Shown piece after piece: positions 60,970 to 64,000 of a stretch of 64,000 nucleotides of DNA. Origin of the DNA: Pseudomonadota bacterium (GTDB taxonomy: Bacteria > Pseudomonadota > Alphaproteobacteria > Azospirillales > Azospirillaceae). How positions within the stretch are numbered: position 1 is the first letter of the stretch; each line of letters opens with the position of its first letter. The notes under the pieces were generated by a model. That model was not told where the DNA came from. It did no database searches and saw nothing but the letters and a program-made list of their open reading frames with translations. A program made the translations under genes and the position numbers. The DNA lies in the NCBI GenBank assembly GCA_023423695.1, contig JAFAFA010000013.1, positions 124,001 through 188,000 on the forward strand, written 5' to 3'.

Positions 60970-63339
60970 TTACGCGGTCTGGCGCAGCCGCTCCGTCAGC
61001 AGGCCGCAAGCGGCGTCCGCCGGCACCGGGCGGCCGGTCAGCCAGCCTTGGACCTGATTGCAGTTGTGGTGGCGCAGGAAATTGGCCTGCTCGGTCTTCT
61101 CCACCCCTTCGGCCACCACATGCAGGCCCAGCATATCGGCCATGGCGATGATGGTGGAGACGATGCCGGCGTCCTCGCGCTCGTTCGGCACGCCGTTGAT
61201 GAAGGAGCGGTCGATCTTCAGCGTGGTGATCGGCAGCCGCTTCAGATAACTCAAGGACGAATGGCCGGTGCCGAAATCATCCACCGCCACCCGGATGCCC
61301 ATCGCCTTCAGCGCCGCCAGCACGTCCAGCGCATGGTCGAGGTCCTGCATCACGGCACCCTCGGTGATCTCCAGCTCGATCAGGCCGGGAGGCAGGCCGT
61401 GGCGGTCGATGATCCGGCGGAAATCCTCGGCGCTGCGGTTGCGCAGGTGCTTGGGCGAGATGTTGACGGCGACCGGCACCGGCTTCATGCCCGCATCCAG
61501 CCATTCGCGCATCTGCCGGCAGGCCTCGTCCAGCACCCAGTCGCCGAGCGGAACGATGAAGCCGGTTTCCTCCGCCACGGGAATGAACTCGCCGGGCGGG
61601 ATCATCATTCCCCGCTCCTGCCCCTGCCCCGGCTTCTCCCAGCGCAGCAGCGCCTCGAACCCCTCCAGTGAGAAGTCGATCAGCGACACCTTGGGCTGGT
61701 AGTGCAGGCGGAACTGCTTCAGTGCCAGCGCCGCGCGCAGGTCGCCGTCCAGCGCCAGCTGGCGCCGCGCCTGTTCGGCCAGCTCGGGGCGGAAGAAGGC
61801 GTGGCGGCGCCCGCCCATCCGCTTGGCGGCATAGAGCGCCGTCTCGGCAGCGCGCAGCAACGCCTGCGGGTCCATCACGTCCACCGCCGCGTCCCAGCCC
61901 GCCGTCCCGGCGAGATCGTCGGGGTAGACGGCGATGCCCACCGCCGGGCGGACATAATGTTCGCAGCCCGGCAGGGTGACCGGGGCATCGAAGGACCCGA
62001 GGATGCGTTCGGCGATGGCCGCTGCCTCCTCGGGCCCGCCGATCTCCTCCAGGATCACGGCGAAATCGTCGGTGCCGATGCGGCCAACCGGATCGTCCGG
62101 GCGGACGGCGGCGGCGACCCGCCGCGCCACCTCCTGCAGCAACGCATCGCCGGCCTGATGGCCCAGCGTGTCGGTGATCAGCTTGAAGCGCGACAGGTCC
62201 AGGCACAGCACGGCGAAGGGGCGGCGGTCGCGGTGGCTGCGCTCCACCGCCATCTCCAGCAGCGATTCGATCATCGCCCGGTTGGGCAGGCCGGTCAGCC
62301 GGTCGCGGGTGGCCAGCCGCATCAGTTCGCGTTCGTGCCGCAGCCGGTCGGTCACGTCGGCCAGCGCGCAGACGAAGCCGCGCCGCCCCCGCACCACCAG
62401 CGGCGAGACGCTGAGCGAGGCGTCGATGCGGTCGCCGCTTCCGGGCCGCTCGATTGCCAGCGCATGCTCCCGCACCGGCACCGTCCGCTCCGCGTCGACG
62501 GCCATCTCGGCCAGCAGCGAATCGATCCGTGCGCGGTCGGGGGAGGCGAACAGGCCCGACAGCGGACGCCCGTGCAGATCTTCGGCTGGAACGCCGAGCA
62601 GGGCGACGGCGGCGGGATTGTGCTCCTCGATCCGGCCGCGGGAATCGACCAGCAGGATCGCCTCGCTGACATTGTTCATGATGCCGGCCAGCCGCTCGTC
62701 CCGCTCGATCAGGGCGATGGCGGCGCGGCGGAAGAACTCCATGGCGCGCGCCATCGCGCCGAACTCGTCGCGGCGCTCGCGGCCGGGAATATCGATGTCG
62801 GTCCGCCCCTCCGTCAGCAGGCGCATGCGGTCGGACAGCATTTCCAGCGGCCCGACGACATGCTGCGACAGGAACAGCGATCCGGGCCAGCTCAGCACCA
62901 GCAATACCGCCAGGAACAGCAGGAAGCCCGACGCCTCCACCAGGAAGGCCCGGTCGAGATCGCCGACGTCGCCGGCGGCGGCGATGGCCCAGCCCCAGGG
63001 TTCGAACCGTCCTTCCGCCGTCACCGAGCGATCCATCGGCGGCCAGCCGGGCGGGACGACGCCGTCGGTGAAGATGGTGAGATGGAAAGGCTTGGCGGCC
63101 AGCGCCCGCAGGGCCGTCCGCGCCCGGTCGCGCGCCTCCTCCACCGACATGGCGCCCGACGACGACGACCGCTCCAGGTCGCGCAGAAGCCCACCCGCCG
63201 ACTCCACCAGCGCGGCTGCGACCTGTTCCCGTTCGGCGATCATGCCCTGGCGCAGCAGGTAAAGCGCCGGGATCGCCGCCATCAGGCAGCCGATCAGGCC
63301 GATCCAGGTCAGCCAGCGAATCTTGCGGCGCAGCGTCAT
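60970..63339 (-). CDS. membrane-bound GGDEF/EAL protein
   Basis: A 789-residue signalling protein: TM1 ~10-30, an extracytoplasmic segment (~31-130), TM2 ~135-155, HAMP (~153-205), PAS (~215-330), GGDEF (~340-520) and EAL (~530-785). The GGDEF active-site motif is degenerate (IGTDDF at 421-426, second Gly to Thr and Glu to Asp). The EAL domain keeps EALLRW (562-567), EITEGAV, DDFGTGHSSL, KIDRSF and EGVE, as in active phosphodiesterases. It should degrade cyclic di-GMP, while the GGDEF-like part may bind GTP as an allosteric input. Confidence 0.92.
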   Translation of the reverse strand: MTLRRKIRWLTWIGLIGCLMAAIPALYLLRQGMIAEREQVAAALVESAGGLLRDLERSSSSGAMSVEEARDRARTALRALAAKPFHLTIFTDGVVPPGWPPMDRSVTAEGRFEPWGWAIAAAGDVGDLDRAFLVEASGFLLFLAVLLVLSWPGSLFLSQHVVGPLEMLSDRMRLLTEGRTDIDIPGRERRDEFGAMARAMEFFRRAAIALIERDERLAGIMNNVSEAILLVDSRGRIEEHNPAAVALLGVPAEDLHGRPLSGLFASPDRARIDSLLAEMAVDAERTVPVREHALAIERPGSGDRIDASLSVSPLVVRGRRGFVCALADVTDRLRHERELMRLATRDRLTGLPNRAMIESLLEMAVERSHRDRRPFAVLCLDLSRFKLITDTLGHQAGDALLQEVARRVAAAVRPDDPVGRIGTDDFAVILEEIGGPEEAAAIAERILGSFDAPVTLPGCEHYVRPAVGIAVYPDDLAGTAGWDAAVDVMDPQALLRAAETALYAAKRMGGRRHAFFRPELAEQARRQLALDGDLRAALALKQFRLHYQPKVSLIDFSLEGFEALLRWEKPGQGQERGMMIPPGEFIPVAEETGFIVPLGDWVLDEACRQMREWLDAGMKPVPVAVNISPKHLRNRSAEDFRRIIDRHGLPPGLIELEITEGAVMQDLDHALDVLAALKAMGIRVAVDDFGTGHSSLSYLKRLPITTLKIDRSFINGVPNEREDAGIVSTIIAMADMLGLHVVAEGVEKTEQANFLRHHNCNQVQGWLTGRPVPADAACGLLTERLRQTA

Positions 63340-63641
63340 CGTGCCTGGCGTCGCTCTCTTGTCCGTTAGGTTAACGGACGGTTAGTCATTTGGGGAAAGT
63401 GGCGACTTCATTTCAATCGCGCAATGCAATTTTTTCTTCGCATGCGCAACAGACAGCTGTCCAACCGATACGAAGGTTGCAGGCTGCGACGCTTTGCCCC
63501 ACAGGCAGCATTATTGCCGATCATGGGAAGCGATGTTTCAAGCGGAGTTGCCCGGCCGCCTCCTTCCGCGAAGGCGGAAAGACGGCCGGGCATACGGCAA
63601 TCTGCGTCGATGATCAGAGCCTTACCGGTCCGATCCTCGGC
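63340..63641. other. interval before the right-edge gene
   Basis: About 300 bases. A long inverted repeat GCCCGGCCG / CGGCCGGGC spans 63550-63591 with an inner hairpin; there is no adjacent T-run, so termination is uncertain, but it follows the leftward gene stop (63642) and could serve it. The AT-rich part near 63390-63450 may hold the promoter of the GGDEF/EAL gene. No gene is supported. Confidence 0.45.
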
Positions 63642-64000
63642 TCACCCCTGGCTGGGATAGAGCCGCTGGAAGCCTTCGGTAACGCGGGCGATCACCGCCG
63701 GGTCGCGGTCGCGCCAATAGCGGGGGTCACGCATCAGGGTGCGCAACTCCGCCTCGCCCTCTCCGCCGCCGGGGCGGGTTCCCGCCATCGACAGCGCGGA
63801 CGGCTCGCTGCCGGTCATCATCGAATAGAGCGCCATGATGCCTTCGTAGGAGGTCGCCAGCCCTTCGACCGCAGCCGGGGGCAAGGTCTTGCCGGCCCAG
63901 GCCAGCAGTTGCCGCGACACCTCGCGCCAGCGCTCCTCGCCGCCGAAACGGGCGACCAGCCGTTCAACCTCCCGCTCCGCCTCGAACTCGGCGGCGACGG
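63642..64000 (-). CDS. C-terminal part of a phage capsid-scaffolding-like protein
   Basis: The 3' part (119 codons) of a leftward gene that continues beyond the window. Its C-terminus reads LMRDPRYWRDRDPAVIARVT and ends FQRLYP, a pattern close to the C-terminal MSDPRYRTD-type region of T7-like capsid-assembly (scaffolding) proteins; upstream GGEERWREVSRQLLAWAG parallels the G-G-R-E-R-F region of the same family. It thus suggests a prophage or phage-derived region starting near the right edge. The assignment is by memory of these motifs and needs a database search. Confidence 0.55.
   Translation of the reverse strand, partial: VAAEFEAEREVERLVARFGGEERWREVSRQLLAWAGKTLPPAAVEGLATSYEGIMALYSMMTGSEPSALSMAGTRPGGGEGEAELRTLMRDPRYWRDRDPAVIARVTEGFQRLYPSQG

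Overview
This is GC-rich bacterial chromosomal DNA with dense genes, short gaps and a few AT-richer islands. The gene content points to an alphaproteobacterium of the Rhodospirillales, most likely Azospirillum or a close relative. Evidence: a seven-iron ferredoxin next to CarD; RpoH with an intact RpoH box; DUF4112 and DUF4170 proteins; a purH / heparinase II-III / rsmB block; HisKA_2 histidine kinases; CheZ and chemoreceptor genes; an alphaproteobacterial-type direct-repeat SOS box. This assignment is inferred from family knowledge, not from a database search.

Layout. 1-9.8 kb: a chemoreceptor tail, small envelope proteins, a tyrosine-phosphatase-like protein, a DTW-domain protein, an orphan imuA with a candidate SOS box, hemN with an FNR-type box, DUF4112, TerC, a CBS protein and an MFS permease divergent from a LysR regulator. 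11-16.4 kb: fdxA, carD with a structured leader, a PPP-phosphatase-like protein that has lost its metal ligands, rpoH, a palindromic intergenic repeat and purH. 16.6-24.7 kb: heparinase II/III, rsmB, tRNA-Gly(GCC), an enoyl-CoA hydratase, a DHA2 exporter, LysR, a candidate structured small RNA, and a ribbon-helix-helix regulator divergent from a microprotein. 24.8-36.8 kb: HlyIII, an LprI-like protein, MarR, a hydroxyacid dehydrogenase, an SH3 protein, argG, a RES/Xre toxin-antitoxin pair with a long palindromic operator, three oxidoreductases, YkvA and an EamA permease. 37-45.5 kb: an orphan histidine kinase, an ornithine-cyclodeaminase homologue, LapA, ihfB, and cheZ with a pentapeptide-repeat gene, divergent from a one-PDZ Do-type protease. 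45.6-52.9 kb: a glycine-zipper lipoprotein, an AT-rich island, two small unknowns, mtnA with a hairpin leader complementary to its own Shine-Dalgarno, a second HisKA_2 kinase, dps, a chemoreceptor and a secreted Cache protein. 53.5-64 kb: a divergent EF-G paralogue, aspartate aminotransferase, a periplasmic redox group (cytochrome c', di-haem peroxidase, b-type cytochrome), a metallophosphoesterase, a GGDEF/EAL protein with a degenerate GGDEF, and at the right edge a protein resembling phage capsid-scaffolding proteins, perhaps the margin of a prophage.

Most of the window is housekeeping and signalling DNA; there is no CRISPR array, complete insertion sequence or large defence island. The points most worth following are the mtnA leader, the structured RNA at 23.9-24.03 kb, the metal-ligand-less PPP protein, the RES/Xre operator, the duplicated CheY-binding tail of CheZ and the phage-like right edge.
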